Shown here: positions 51,973 to 60,539 of the stretch, piece by piece
Layout: the number at the start of each line of letters is the position of its first letter
Position numbering within the stretch: position 1 is the first letter of the stretch
Assembly (NCBI GenBank): GCA_001464665.1
Contig: LNDP01000024.1
Location: forward strand, 620,001-684,000
Direction: 5' to 3'
Length of the DNA: 64,000 nt
DNA from: Acidobacteria bacterium Ga0074141
GTDB taxonomy: Bacteria; Acidobacteriota; Blastocatellia; Pyrinomonadales; Pyrinomonadaceae
Position numbers and translations under genes: made by a program
The notes under the pieces: generated by a model
Seen by the model: the letters and a program-made list of their open reading frames with translations, nothing else
Database searches by the model: none
What the model was told of the DNA's origin: nothing

Positions 51973-53177
51973 TCCTCCAGTTGCTGCTACTGTTTTTATC
52001 GATTCTGCTCGTCTGGTTAAGCTTTAGGTCGTTCCGCGGCGGGATTGCGTATCTGCGTTTTTTTCGCGAGGAGTTGACCAAGCCGCCTTCGGATTGGGAG
52101 CCGATTGTGACGATCATCGCTCCTTGCAAGGGCGTTGATGAGGGAATGCTTGCGAACTTTGACGCGTTGCTCCAGCAGGACCTGCCGGAGTATGAGGTCA
52201 TCTTTGTCATTGACGACGCTGACGACCCGGCCGCCGCCATCATCGAACAAGCCTGGCAGGAAGCCAAGCGGCACGTAAAGCTCGTCGTCGCACCGAAAGC
52301 CACCGCTTCCAGCCAAAAGGTCGAGAACCTTCGCGAAGGCGTTCTTCATGCCGATGAAAGAAGCGAGGTGTTCGTGTTTGTCGATTCAGACGCGCGGCCA
52401 TCGCCCGGTTGGCTGCGTGCTCTCGTCGCACCGCTTCGCGATGAAACTGTCGGAGGCGCGACCGGATATCGTTGGTTCATTTCAGAAGAGCCGACGCTTA
52501 CATCGGAACTGCGTTCAGCTTGGAACGCCTCCATTGCCTCCGCGCTCGGGCCGAACGAGAAAGACAACTTCACGTGGGGCGGCTCGATGGCGATCCGCCG
52601 CGACACTTTCGAACGCGTTGGAATTCGTGACAAATGGAAGGGCACGCTCTCCGATGATTTTGCCGTCACGCGTGCAATGCGTTCTGCGGGACTGAAGATC
52701 CGCTTTGTTCCGCAGGCTCTTACCGCAACGGTCGAGAGCTGCACCTTTCGCGAGCTTTTCGAATTCACCAACCGCCAGATGAAGGTCACGCGGGTCTATA
52801 TGCCGCAGCTTTGGCTGATGTCGTTTCTCGGCTCGGGGCTTTTTGTTGCGGTGATGGCGGCGGCGTTTCTCATTGCCGTGCTTAGCAAAACCAATGGCGT
52901 CGAGGTCTGGGCAGCTCTCGCCACGCTTTTTCTGGTCGCGTTCTTTTCGGTCGGCAAGGCGGCTCTTCGGTTCCACGCCGTTCGGCTTGCTCTCCCGCAA
53001 TATGAAGCGAACCTGCTTCGCCAGCGTTTCTCGCAATACACGCTTTGGCTAGTAACGCCCGCGATATTCTTAGCAAATTGCGTCGCCGCCCTGCTCTCGC
53101 GGGAAATCATTTGGCGGGGCACGCGGTACCGCCTTGTTTCTCACGAAGAGACGGCCATTTTGCCCAAACATCAATAA
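51969..53177 (+). CDS. GT21-like glycosyltransferase (ceramide glucosyltransferase/HpnI type)
   Basis: 402 residues from the ATG at 51969. An N-terminal membrane helix (LLLLFLSILLVWLSF) is followed by a GT-A catalytic domain with VTIIAPCKGVDEGM, VDSDARPSPGWL (DxD-like), SDDFAVTRAM, and FTNRQMKVTRVY, the (Q/R)xxRW-like motif of GT21, then three or four C-terminal membrane helices. Family members glucosylate ceramide or transfer GlcNAc in hopanoid synthesis (HpnI). With waaA upstream, a lipid or LPS-type acceptor is likely. Confidence 0.86.
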   Translation: MILQLLLLFLSILLVWLSFRSFRGGIAYLRFFREELTKPPSDWEPIVTIIAPCKGVDEGMLANFDALLQQDLPEYEVIFVIDDADDPAAAIIEQAWQEAKRHVKLVVAPKATASSQKVENLREGVLHADERSEVFVFVDSDARPSPGWLRALVAPLRDETVGGATGYRWFISEEPTLTSELRSAWNASIASALGPNEKDNFTWGGSMAIRRDTFERVGIRDKWKGTLSDDFAVTRAMRSAGLKIRFVPQALTATVESCTFRELFEFTNRQMKVTRVYMPQLWLMSFLGSGLFVAVMAAAFLIAVLSKTNGVEVWAALATLFLVAFFSVGKAALRFHAVRLALPQYEANLLRQRFSQYTLWLVTPAIFLANCVAALLSREIIWRGTRYRLVSHEETAILPKHQ

Positions 53178-53249
53178 TAACAACCTTTTGCACGCGGTTG
53201 GCACCAAAGAGTGGTATATTCCTTTGGAATTAATGACGCCTGAGGCGTA

Positions 53250-54656
53250 ATGACTTTTATGACCGTAATGAATACTGCTCTGCCCATATTTCGCTTATTT
53301 CTCGTTTTGGTGCTCGTTGTGGCTCCTGCGGCCCTTGCGCAAGATAAGGCGCCCGAGGCCACCCCAACTCCGCCGCCGACCGGCAAGGCCCCGATCATCA
53401 TAATTCCCGGCATCACAGGTTCAGAACTGAAAAGCTCCGTAACGGACAAGACCGTTTGGTTCACCCGCGGGCGAAACAAGGATGAAGACATTCGCCTGCC
53501 GATCACTGCGGACCTGAAGAAAAACCGTGATTCGCTCGTGCCGGTGGATATTATTCGCGGCGTAAGCCTCATCCGTTTTTTGCCCGAGGTCGAGATCTAT
53601 AACCAGCTGATGGTATCGCTCGAAGAGCGCGGCGGATATCGCGAAGCAAAGTGGGACGACCCGCAGCCGGGCGACCACCAAGACACGTTTTACGTTTTTT
53701 CCTATGATTGGCGGATCGATAACGTTGAGACGGCTCGTAAGCTTGTCCGCGATGTTGAAGAGCTCAAACGAAAGCTCGGCAAACCGGACCTCAAATTCAA
53801 CATAATTGCCCATTCGATGGGCGGACTCGTTGCCCGCTATGCCGCGATGTATGGCGATGCGGAGCTGAGAACCGGCACGATTCGCCCGACCTGGGCCGGT
53901 GCAAAGCACCTCGATAAGATCTTTATGCTCGGGACGCCAAACGAGGGCTCGGTACGGGCGCTCGATGCCTTGATCAACGGGCTCTCGATAATCAACGGAA
54001 TCAATATTCCTTTCGTTCGGGATATCGACCGGTTCGATGTCTTCACCATACAGTCGATCTTTCAGTTGCTTCCTCACGAAGGAAGCCTTGTCGCCTATGA
54101 TGAAGAGCTCAAACCGATAGAACTCGATATCTTCGACCCTCAAACTTGGGAAGAATACGACTGGGTCGTTTGGAAGGACAAGAAATTTGAGAAGAACTTC
54201 AGCGTCGCAGAGCAAAAGACCGCAAGGCCCTATTTTCGAGCGGCTCTGAAGCGGGCAAAGGACTTTCAGGCCGCGATCTCGAGGCCCGGGCGTGAGAATA
54301 TCCCTGTGACTTTTTACCTGCTCGGAGCCGATTGCAAAGAGACACCCAACGCCTTTATCCTTCGCCAAAATAACAAGAAGGACCGCTGGATAACGCAGTT
54401 CTCACCTAAGTCGTTCAAGCGAAATGACGGTACGAAGATCACTTCCGAGGAAGTAAAAACGCTGCTGCTTGCGGTCGGCGATGGCGTCGTAACAAAACGT
54501 TCGCTTGCCGGCGAGAGCACGCTCAAACGCGGCGGCGAACCTATCGTCCCGATCGCGGCGGAGATCTTTCAGTGCGAGACCCACACCCGTTTGGTGACTA
54601 ATCTGCAGATTCAGGATAGACTCTTCGGATATATGTGGCCCGTGCTTGCGAATTAG
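53250..54656 (+). CDS. secreted lecithin:cholesterol acyltransferase-family lipase/acyltransferase
   Basis: 468 residues with a signal peptide (ALPIFRLFLVLVLVVAPAALA). The alpha/beta hydrolase core starts PIIIIPGITGSELK (oxyanion loop), followed by YDWRIDN, the nucleophile elbow AHSMGGLVARYAA, and late GDGVVTKRS and ETHTRLVTN segments that supply acid and His. LCAT relatives transfer acyl chains from phospholipids or hydrolyse them. A palindrome ACGCCT-G-AGGCGT overlaps the ribosome site at 53236-53248 and might be an operator or translational switch. The start at 53250 fits GAGGCG just upstream. Confidence 0.88.
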   Translation: MTFMTVMNTALPIFRLFLVLVLVVAPAALAQDKAPEATPTPPPTGKAPIIIIPGITGSELKSSVTDKTVWFTRGRNKDEDIRLPITADLKKNRDSLVPVDIIRGVSLIRFLPEVEIYNQLMVSLEERGGYREAKWDDPQPGDHQDTFYVFSYDWRIDNVETARKLVRDVEELKRKLGKPDLKFNIIAHSMGGLVARYAAMYGDAELRTGTIRPTWAGAKHLDKIFMLGTPNEGSVRALDALINGLSIINGINIPFVRDIDRFDVFTIQSIFQLLPHEGSLVAYDEELKPIELDIFDPQTWEEYDWVVWKDKKFEKNFSVAEQKTARPYFRAALKRAKDFQAAISRPGRENIPVTFYLLGADCKETPNAFILRQNNKKDRWITQFSPKSFKRNDGTKITSEEVKTLLLAVGDGVVTKRSLAGESTLKRGGEPIVPIAAEIFQCETHTRLVTNLQIQDRLFGYMWPVLAN

Positions 54657-54674
54657 CGGGGCCGCGATCCGGCG

Positions 54675-55256
54675 ATGATCAAGAATTTTCTCGATAGCGA
54701 CCTTCCCGATCCGGTGGAAGAGAAAAAGGCCCGCACCCGCGAGCCCGAGGTGCTCGGCATTTTTGGCATGGAGCCCGAGCTAAATGAGCCGAGGCCAACC
54801 GAGCCCACTGTCGCGATACCGTACGAAGACGAACCTGCTTACGAACGCCGAGAGCCCGCTGAACCGCCGCCACCGACCGTACTTTTACCCTACGAACCGC
54901 CGACCGCGGGCGAGAGCATTCGAATGTCTGGCCTTGCATGGTCGGTCGGTATTTCGCTCTTCGGCTCGATACTTTTCATGCTCGTCCTCGGCTGGCTGGC
55001 GGATACTTTGCTCGGCAGTGCACCTTGGGGCATCGTTGTCGGCGTTGTGATCGGCTCGGTCATCGGGTTTGTTCAGCTTTTCCGCATCAACCGCGAGATC
55101 TTTAGCAAAAGCGCTCCTCCGGCCGAGACGACATCGCTTTTTTCGGCCGATGAGCCCGCAAAAACGCCCGAGGCCGCTCCGCCGATCATGCTTCCGCCCG
55201 CGGAAACCGCACCCGAAGATCCGCCCCGCCCGGACTATCTGCCCCGCGAGGATTGA
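54675..55256 (+). CDS. AtpZ/AtpI-type ATP synthase accessory protein with Pro-rich extensions
   Basis: 193 residues, about twice the usual size of this family. The core (about 80-135) is the two-helix hairpin SVGISLFGSILFMLVLGWLADTLLGSAPWGIVVGVVIGSVIGFVQLFR (in part) of F0F1 gene-1 proteins, which help c-ring assembly or Mg/Ca transport. Flanking it are an acidic/proline-rich N-terminal tail with VAIPYEDEP and VLLPYEPP repeats, and a similar C-terminal tail. The extensions are predicted disordered. Next gene is an AtpI homologue, then atpB. Confidence 0.8.
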   Translation: MIKNFLDSDLPDPVEEKKARTREPEVLGIFGMEPELNEPRPTEPTVAIPYEDEPAYERREPAEPPPPTVLLPYEPPTAGESIRMSGLAWSVGISLFGSILFMLVLGWLADTLLGSAPWGIVVGVVIGSVIGFVQLFRINREIFSKSAPPAETTSLFSADEPAKTPEAAPPIMLPPAETAPEDPPRPDYLPRED

Positions 55257-55292
55257 ACTTTCAACAAAGGCGAAGTAAAATTGAGGGTTTGA

Positions 55293-55721
55293 ATGAGCGA
55301 ACCGGACGATCTCCGTATGCCGGACGCGGCTGAACTAATACCGAACCAGCATCGGCGGCTGCTTATCCTGATGGCTGTGCTTGGCGCGGTTGCGGCGATT
55401 GCCGGGGCCATCTTTAGCTCGATAAGGTTCGGGGCGGGAATTGCGGTTGGGGTTCTGCTCGCATTTGTTAGCTATTTCTGGCTTCGCTATTCGCTCAAGA
55501 AGGTTTTTGAAAGTACGCCCGAAGGCGAGCGTCCGCGTATCTCGGCCCTTAGATATTTGGGCCGGTACTTTGCTCTCGGAGCGGTCATAGCTGTCATCTA
55601 TGTAAGCGATGTGCTGCCGATCGTTCCGGTGATTCTCGGCATGGCCGCGTTCGGCTTTGCCGTAGTCGCGGAAGGTTTGATACAGATCTTTTTAAGCTTC
55701 TCTAACAGGAAGGATATTTAA
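55293..55721 (+). CDS. atpI: ATP synthase subunit I-like protein
   Basis: 142 residues with four membrane helices (LLILMAVLGAVAAIAGAIF, GAGIAVGVLLAFVSYFWL, YFALGAVIAVIYVSDVL, VILGMAAFGFAVVAEGLI). Size and position directly before atpB (2 bp gap) match AtpI, a chaperone of c-ring assembly. The sequence is poorly conserved in this family, so the call rests on position and topology. Confidence 0.8.
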   Translation: MSEPDDLRMPDAAELIPNQHRRLLILMAVLGAVAAIAGAIFSSIRFGAGIAVGVLLAFVSYFWLRYSLKKVFESTPEGERPRISALRYLGRYFALGAVIAVIYVSDVLPIVPVILGMAAFGFAVVAEGLIQIFLSFSNRKDI

Positions 55722-55723
55722 TA

Positions 55724-56620
55724 ATGCTTTTATTTGCAGGTGAGCACCCGACACCGCTGATCGTCGAGTTCGTCAATTATTACATCGGCGGGCCGCTCCA
55801 CAATTTTCAGATCAATTACACCAAGCCCATCTGGGACAAGTTCTTCTCGAACTTTGGCACGGATGCAGAAACGATGTTCGGCGTGTATTCGCCCGAGAAC
55901 GCCGTTCCCTGGTACACGATAATGTTCGTCATCGCCTGTATTCTCGCGGTGGCGGTAATCGGGCTTTTGAAGGGCAAGCTTTCTGACGATGATCCGCAGC
56001 CGGGCCAGATGACGCTCGAGGCCGGATATCTCGCGGTTTCGAATTTGGTCGAGAACGTGATCGGGCCGCACGGGATGAAGTATTTCCCGGTCATCGCGAC
56101 CTTTGCCGTGCTGGTGCTCATCTCGAACCTGATGGGCACGTTCCCGCTGTTCATGTCGCCGACGGCATCCGTCAACGTAACGTTCGCTCTCGGTATCGCA
56201 TCGTTCGTTTACTACAATTACATCGGTATAAGCGAGAACGGCTTTTTGAAGCATATTGGCCATCTTTCCGGCCCGAAACTGCCGCTGCTGATGGCGATCT
56301 TTATCACGCCGCTGATCTTTTCGATCGAGCTTATCTCGAACATGATCCGGCCGCTGACGCTCGGCGTTCGCCTCTTCGCGAACCTTTACGCCGACGAGCA
56401 GATCTATTTCCAGATCTCAAATCTTTATCCGCCATATACGCAGATCTTGCTTCCGGCACTGCTTCTCGTACTGGCGGTCTTCGTCGCCTTTGTTCAGACG
56501 CTGGTCTTCACCCTGCTTTCGTCCATCTACGTTAGCGAGGTGACGCACCACCATGACGATCACGACGACCACGGCGATCATGCCGAAGGCCACGGCGAGG
56601 CTGCCGCGGCGCATGCATAA
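55724..56620 (+). CDS. atpB: F0F1 ATP synthase subunit a
   Basis: 298 residues. Subunit a forms the ion half-channels against the c-ring. The essential Arg is in RPLTLGVRLFANLYAD, and the last helices ILLPALLLVLAVFVAFVQTLVFTLLSSIYV (in part) include the conserved Gln. The N-terminal part is longer than in E. coli with an external-looking segment before TM1 (TKPIWDKFFSNFG). A His/Asp-rich tail HHHDDHDDHGDHAEGHG ends the protein and may bind metal. It precedes atpE by 236 bp, unusually far. Confidence 0.95.
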   Translation: MLLFAGEHPTPLIVEFVNYYIGGPLHNFQINYTKPIWDKFFSNFGTDAETMFGVYSPENAVPWYTIMFVIACILAVAVIGLLKGKLSDDDPQPGQMTLEAGYLAVSNLVENVIGPHGMKYFPVIATFAVLVLISNLMGTFPLFMSPTASVNVTFALGIASFVYYNYIGISENGFLKHIGHLSGPKLPLLMAIFITPLIFSIELISNMIRPLTLGVRLFANLYADEQIYFQISNLYPPYTQILLPALLLVLAVFVAFVQTLVFTLLSSIYVSEVTHHHDDHDDHGDHAEGHGEAAAAHA

Positions 56621-56856
56621 AGTTTTTGCGGGGCGTTGTTTGCTCCGCAAGGAACGCCCAAGGGCGTAAAACAACAGAAGAATCCGAACCGGGGAACCTG
56701 CGTTTTATAGCAGATATGCCCGCACGCGACAGGCGGCCTGACTCCAACGCGAGTCGAAATCAGGCAATACCGGAAGCGAGGCGAAATAATACCGGCAGAG
56801 CAGGCAACGGGCGGTTCTTCCTGATCGAACATAAATAGAACAGGAGACTTATTAGA
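56621..56856 (+). promoter_or_regulatory. structured leader between atpB and atpE
   Basis: A 236-bp spacer inside the operon. Visible pairings: ACGCC-CAAG-GGCGT (56653-56668) enclosed by GTTGTTT and AAACAAC, and CCTGACTC...GAGT...TCAGG at about 56739-56764. A clear ACAGGAGAC site precedes atpE. It may raise atpE translation or stability to supply many c-subunits per a-subunit. No riboswitch class recognised. Confidence 0.4.
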
Positions 56857-57168
56857 ATGAACAAGATCAAACAGATCGCTTATGCGGTCCTTACCATCGC
56901 TCTCGTCGCCCTGCCGGCAATGGCACAGGGTGCGGCCGACAACGAATCGACCGTTAACTCATATAAAGCAATTGCGGCCGGACTCGGCTTCGGCCTTGCC
57001 GCCGGACTCGCCGCTATCGGCCAGGGACTCGTCGGTTCGCGTGCGGCCGAAGGCGCAGCCCGCAACCCGGGTGCAGCTTCGACCGTTCAGACCATCATGA
57101 TCATCGCGCTCGCACTCATCGAGTCGCTCGTGCTCTTCGCACTGCTCATCGTCTTCGTTAAGCTTTAA
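56857..57168 (+). CDS. atpE: F0F1 ATP synthase subunit c (with signal-like N-terminus)
   Basis: 103 residues, about 25 longer than usual because of an N-terminal signal-like segment IAYAVLTIALVALPAMAQ ending in a signal-peptidase site. Helix 1 follows (AAGLGFGLAAGLAAIGQG), polar loop ARNPGA, helix 2 with the ion-carrying Glu in IALALIESLVLFALL. The Gln in helix 1 (GQG) and Ser after the Glu (ES) resemble Na+-binding c-subunits, but the Tyr and Thr of the full Na+ site are Phe and Leu, so H+ is also possible. Strong terminator follows; no F1 genes nearby. Confidence 0.94.
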   Translation: MNKIKQIAYAVLTIALVALPAMAQGAADNESTVNSYKAIAAGLGFGLAAGLAAIGQGLVGSRAAEGAARNPGAASTVQTIMIIALALIESLVLFALLIVFVKL

Positions 57169-57201
57169 TCGACGGCGGCAGTAAAAGTGCCGAAAAGATG
57201 G

Positions 57202-57254
57202 ATGCGGACCCGGGCTTTAAGGCTCTGGGTCCGCATTTTCTTTGCATTTTTTCG
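57202..57254 (+). terminator. strong intrinsic terminator after atpE
   Basis: ATGCGGACCC-GGGC (57202 on) pairs with GCTC-T-GGGTCCGCAT (to 57236) around TTTAAG, followed by T-rich TTTTCTTTGCATTTTTT. Confidence 0.9.
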
Positions 57255-57270
57255 ACATGCAGCAGCGATG

Positions 57271-57299
57271 TTGCGTCTTAAATGCAACCCGCATAGGAT
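57271..57299 (+). promoter_or_regulatory. putative sigma-70 promoter of the pseudokinase gene
   Basis: TTGCGT (57271-57276) and TAGGAT (57294-57299) with 17-bp spacing, 20 bp before the ATG, just after the atpE terminator. Confidence 0.4.
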
Positions 57300-57318
57300 A
57301 TTATCGTTCTAATACGAA

Positions 57319-58812
57319 ATGGCTTACGACCTTACAGGGCAGACCGTTGCCGAGAAATTCAAGCTGATCGGGCTGGTTAAGAGCGGCCCGGAGGGTGACC
57401 TTTATCGTGCCGAAAACACGCTGATCGAAAAGCCGGTGACGCTTCTCGTTCTACCTTCCGACGCCGACGCAAAGGCTCGCGAGAGTTTTCGCAAGAATGC
57501 GAAGATCGCCTCGGCCGCCGAGCATCCGAACATGCTTAACGTGCTCGATTTCGGCATCGACGGCTCCGGCGTTTCATACGCCGTTTGCGACGCCGCCAAC
57601 CCCGAAACGCTCAGCCAGGCGATAGCGCACAGCGGGAAGATGCCGGTTGAGAATGCGGTCGAGATCGGCAAGCAGATCGCCGCCGCACTTGAAACGCTCC
57701 ACGCCTCGGGCAGGACGCACGGCAACCTGACCGCTGATAACATTTTACTTTCCGAAGTGGCCGAATCTGCTGCTATCGCCAAGGTCGCCGGCATCGGTTC
57801 GCTCGGCCCGCTTGAGCGGACGGGCGACGTGCTTGCAGCCGCTCCGTCGGAACTCGCTTATCTCGCACCCGAATTGTGTTCCGGAACAGATTCGCCCGAT
57901 GCCCTTTCGGATATTTATTCAGCCGGCGTCGTGATCTTTGAAATGCTGGCCGGCACCGTTCCTTTTTCAGGCGAGAAGCCGACCGACGTTCTGCTTAAAC
58001 ATATCGAGGAACCGCCGCCGCCGCTTTCCGCCTTTCGCTCGGACCTGCCGCCGACGCTTGAGCCGGTGATACTGAAAGCGCTTTCAAAAAGCCCCGAGAT
58101 GCGTCAGCAGTCAGGTGCGGAATTGATGGGCGAGCTTTCGGCTGCCTTTGGCGATTCGCCCGCAGCGGTAGTTCAGGAACCGGCAAAGAAGAATAACTTT
58201 TGGGCAACGGCGGCAATGGTCTTGATCGGAACGGCCGCTCTCGGCGGTGCTCTGATCTATGCGACTTGGAGCCCAAAGACCGATCCGGCCACCGCGCTCC
58301 AGCCGGACGCAAATGGCCTGCCGGTCCAGCCGATCAATCCGGCGACCGGCACCGAAGAGCAGCAGCTCGCCTTGATGCCGGCCTATTCGCTCGACGGAAA
58401 TTCGAACATGTCGCTTTCGGCTCCGGATACCATGCCGGGCGGCGACGGCTACAACCCCTGGGCGACAGGCGTTCCGCCTCCGGGTGCCCCGAGCTATGTG
58501 CCGCCGGGCGGCGAGATGTATAACATCGACCCGCGGACCGGTAGCCCATTTATGCCTTCGGACGGCGGTGTGATACTCGTTCCCGTTCCGGTGAATTCCA
58601 ACACACAACCGGCGGCCTCGCCGAATCCCGGACGAAATGCGAACGTTAACGCGAACGCACGTCCAGCGACGCCCGCAAACACGGGTCCGGTCAATACCGC
58701 TCCGGCAGTAACACCGCGTCCGGCCGCTTCACCGCGAACCACTCCGGCTCCGGCACGAACCCCAACGCCGGCCCGCGACGATGGGCCTGCAGGCGATGAG
58801 CCGAATCAATAG
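57319..58812 (+). CDS. Ser/Thr protein kinase-fold membrane protein, probable pseudokinase
   Basis: 497 residues: kinase-like domain (about 12-275), one membrane helix (about 290-313), then an extracytoplasmic Pro/Asn/Ala/Thr-rich tail. The bacterial STPK layout is clear (AEHPNMLNVLDFGI, catalytic-loop position HGNLTADN at 134-141, YLAPELCSGT, SDIYSAGVVIFEMLAGTVPF). Catalytic residues are missing: the HRD Asp is N136, the VAIK Lys is replaced by L43, and DFG reads AGIG (158-160). The Gly-rich loop is degenerate (SGPEGDLYRA). It likely binds rather than phosphorylates. Position directly after the F0 genes but with its own promoter suggests no functional link. Confidence 0.88.
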   Translation: MAYDLTGQTVAEKFKLIGLVKSGPEGDLYRAENTLIEKPVTLLVLPSDADAKARESFRKNAKIASAAEHPNMLNVLDFGIDGSGVSYAVCDAANPETLSQAIAHSGKMPVENAVEIGKQIAAALETLHASGRTHGNLTADNILLSEVAESAAIAKVAGIGSLGPLERTGDVLAAAPSELAYLAPELCSGTDSPDALSDIYSAGVVIFEMLAGTVPFSGEKPTDVLLKHIEEPPPPLSAFRSDLPPTLEPVILKALSKSPEMRQQSGAELMGELSAAFGDSPAAVVQEPAKKNNFWATAAMVLIGTAALGGALIYATWSPKTDPATALQPDANGLPVQPINPATGTEEQQLALMPAYSLDGNSNMSLSAPDTMPGGDGYNPWATGVPPPGAPSYVPPGGEMYNIDPRTGSPFMPSDGGVILVPVPVNSNTQPAASPNPGRNANVNANARPATPANTGPVNTAPAVTPRPAASPRTTPAPARTPTPARDDGPAGDEPNQ

Positions 58813-58820
58813 CGGCAGCT

Positions 58821-59777
58821 TTATCGCGGCACTTCTATTGTTTTCAGAATATCCGAAATAACGGCGTCGGTCGTCGCTCCCTCGAGCTCGGCCTCGGCCC
58901 GCAGGGCAAGCCGATGGCGCAGCACCGGGCGAGCGATGTCGCGGACGTCGTCGGGCGTCGGGAAATCGCGGCCGCGGATGGCGGCGAGTGCTTTTGAGCA
59001 AAGTAGCAATGCGATCGAGGCACGCGGGCTTGCGCCGTAGAGTATCGTCGGGTGGCTACGCGTTCGCCGGACGATATCGACGATATACTTCTGCACTCCC
59101 GGCTCCATCCGCATATTGCGGACCTCATGACGCGAGTGCGAGATGGCCGCGGCATCCTCAAGCGGGCGAATATCGAGCTGTTCCAAATGGTGCGAGTTAA
59201 ATCCCGAGTCCCAGCGGGCGACGATCTCGCGTTCGTCCGTTTCATGCGGATAATCGATGATTATCTTCAGCAAAAAGCGATCAAGCTGCGCCTCGGGCAG
59301 CGGATACGTGCCCTCGTATTCGATCGGGTTCTCGGTCGCGAGCACAGTGAAGAGCGGCGAGAGTTGATACCGCTCGCCGTCGATGGTTGACTGCCGCTCC
59401 TCCATCGCCTCAAGCAACGCGGCCTGCGTCTTCGGCGGCGTCCGGTTGATCTCGTCGGCGAGCAGGATGTCGGTAAAGATCGGCCCGTGGCGAAGCGTGA
59501 ATTCGGACGTCTGCATATTAAAGACGTTCGTGCCGGTGATGTCCGAGGGCATCAGGTCGGGCGTGAACTGGATTCGCGAGAACCGCGCGCCGATTATCTC
59601 GGCCAGCGTCTTGACCATCAGCGTCTTCGCCGTGCCGGGAACGCCCTCAAGCAATGCGTGGCCCTCGGCAAGAATTGCCACCAAGATCTGCTCGATGACC
59701 TCGTCCTGACCGACGATGGTCTTCCGCAGTTCGTTCAAAATATGTGCGATGGTATTGGGTGTATATTGCAGCATCAT
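58821..59777 (-). CDS. MoxR-family AAA+ ATPase
   Basis: 318 residues from the ATG at 59777 (or 59774), overlapping the TauE/SafE gene stop by one base. Walker A GVPGTAKT (in [19 protein letters not shown]), Walker [24 protein letters not shown] and sensor [22 protein letters not shown] are the MoxR signature. MoxR proteins act as chaperones that mature partner complexes, usually with DUF58/VWA proteins; none is visible here, but DUF4350 and DUF4129 partners lie in the same operon. The 3' end is 9 bp from the convergent pseudokinase gene. Confidence 0.94.
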   Translation of the reverse strand: MMLQYTPNTIAHILNELRKTIVGQDEVIEQILVAILAEGHALLEGVPGTAKTLMVKTLAEIIGARFSRIQFTPDLMPSDITGTNVFNMQTSEFTLRHGPIFTDILLADEINRTPPKTQAALLEAMEERQSTIDGERYQLSPLFTVLATENPIEYEGTYPLPEAQLDRFLLKIIIDYPHETDEREIVARWDSGFNSHHLEQLDIRPLEDAAAISHSRHEVRNMRMEPGVQKYIVDIVRRTRSHPTILYGASPRASIALLLCSKALAAIRGRDFPTPDDVRDIARPVLRHRLALRAEAELEGATTDAVISDILKTIEVPR

Positions 59778-60535
59778 CAATTTAAGAAAAGATCCGCGAT
59801 CAGCTTGACCGCCAGCAAGAGCACGGTCGCGATAAATATGCCTCGCAGCCACGCCTCGTTCATCTTCGTCACAAAATAGGCACCGGCGTATGCTCCGACG
59901 AACATCGTCACCGCGAGCACGGCCCCGAGCTTGTAATCCACTAGACCTTGCCACATAAAAACGAGCGTGGCAATCCCGGATGAGAACACGTTTACGAGCT
60001 TTGTCGCGGCGATCGCGCCGCTGTACGTCATCCCGAAAAACGCGACAAATGCGGCGGTCAAAACAGTAACGTAGCCCCCGCTGTAAAGCCCGCCGTAGAT
60101 GGCAAGCAGGAATGTCGCCACAAGCCCGACGGCGGTCAGCGACCATTCGCTGTTCCCGTTTTCAGCACCACTCGTCCGAGGCCCGAGCAAAGTAAAGAGC
60201 ACGATAGCGATCATCGCTACCGAGACGACAAGTTTCAGACCGCTGCCGGTCATCATCCCGACCAAGGCCGCTCCGAATGCCGAGCCCAGCAGCGTGACCG
60301 CTATCAAGGGCGAAAGCCGCTTTACGTCGAGCTTTCCCGTTCGCAAAAACGGTATGGTCGCACCGATCGCCATGAACGTCAGGCCGAACATATTGGTCGC
60401 GACCGCTACCTTTTCATCAATGCCGAACTGGAACATCACCGGCACCGTGATCAGCGAATTGCTGCCCGTCACGACCCCGACGGCGCTCGTTACAAAGAAC
60501 AGAAAAATGAGCGCGACCAGCGCTTGCCCGGCCAC
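59777..60535 (-). CDS. TauE/SafE family membrane transporter
   Basis: 252 residues from a GTG at 60535, chosen because GGAGG lies 10 bp upstream; a longer frame to 60607 would overlap the DUF4350 gene by 68 bp. Two internally similar halves with about eight membrane helices: [20 protein letters not shown] and later [22 protein letters not shown] (in part), the inverted-repeat glycine signature of the family. Members export sulfite, sulfoacetate or other organic anions, but many have unknown substrates. It sits inside a MoxR/DUF4350/DUF4129 operon. Confidence 0.85.
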   Translation of the reverse strand: MAGQALVALIFLFFVTSAVGVVTGSNSLITVPVMFQFGIDEKVAVATNMFGLTFMAIGATIPFLRTGKLDVKRLSPLIAVTLLGSAFGAALVGMMTGSGLKLVVSVAMIAIVLFTLLGPRTSGAENGNSEWSLTAVGLVATFLLAIYGGLYSGGYVTVLTAAFVAFFGMTYSGAIAATKLVNVFSSGIATLVFMWQGLVDYKLGAVLAVTMFVGAYAGAYFVTKMNEAWLRGIFIATVLLLAVKLIADLFLN

Positions 60536-60539
60536 GTCG

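Noticed and set aside
53189-53216. Sigma-54 promoter (TTGGCACC) before the LCAT-like gene
   Set aside because: No TTGC at the required distance; only the -24-like half matches.
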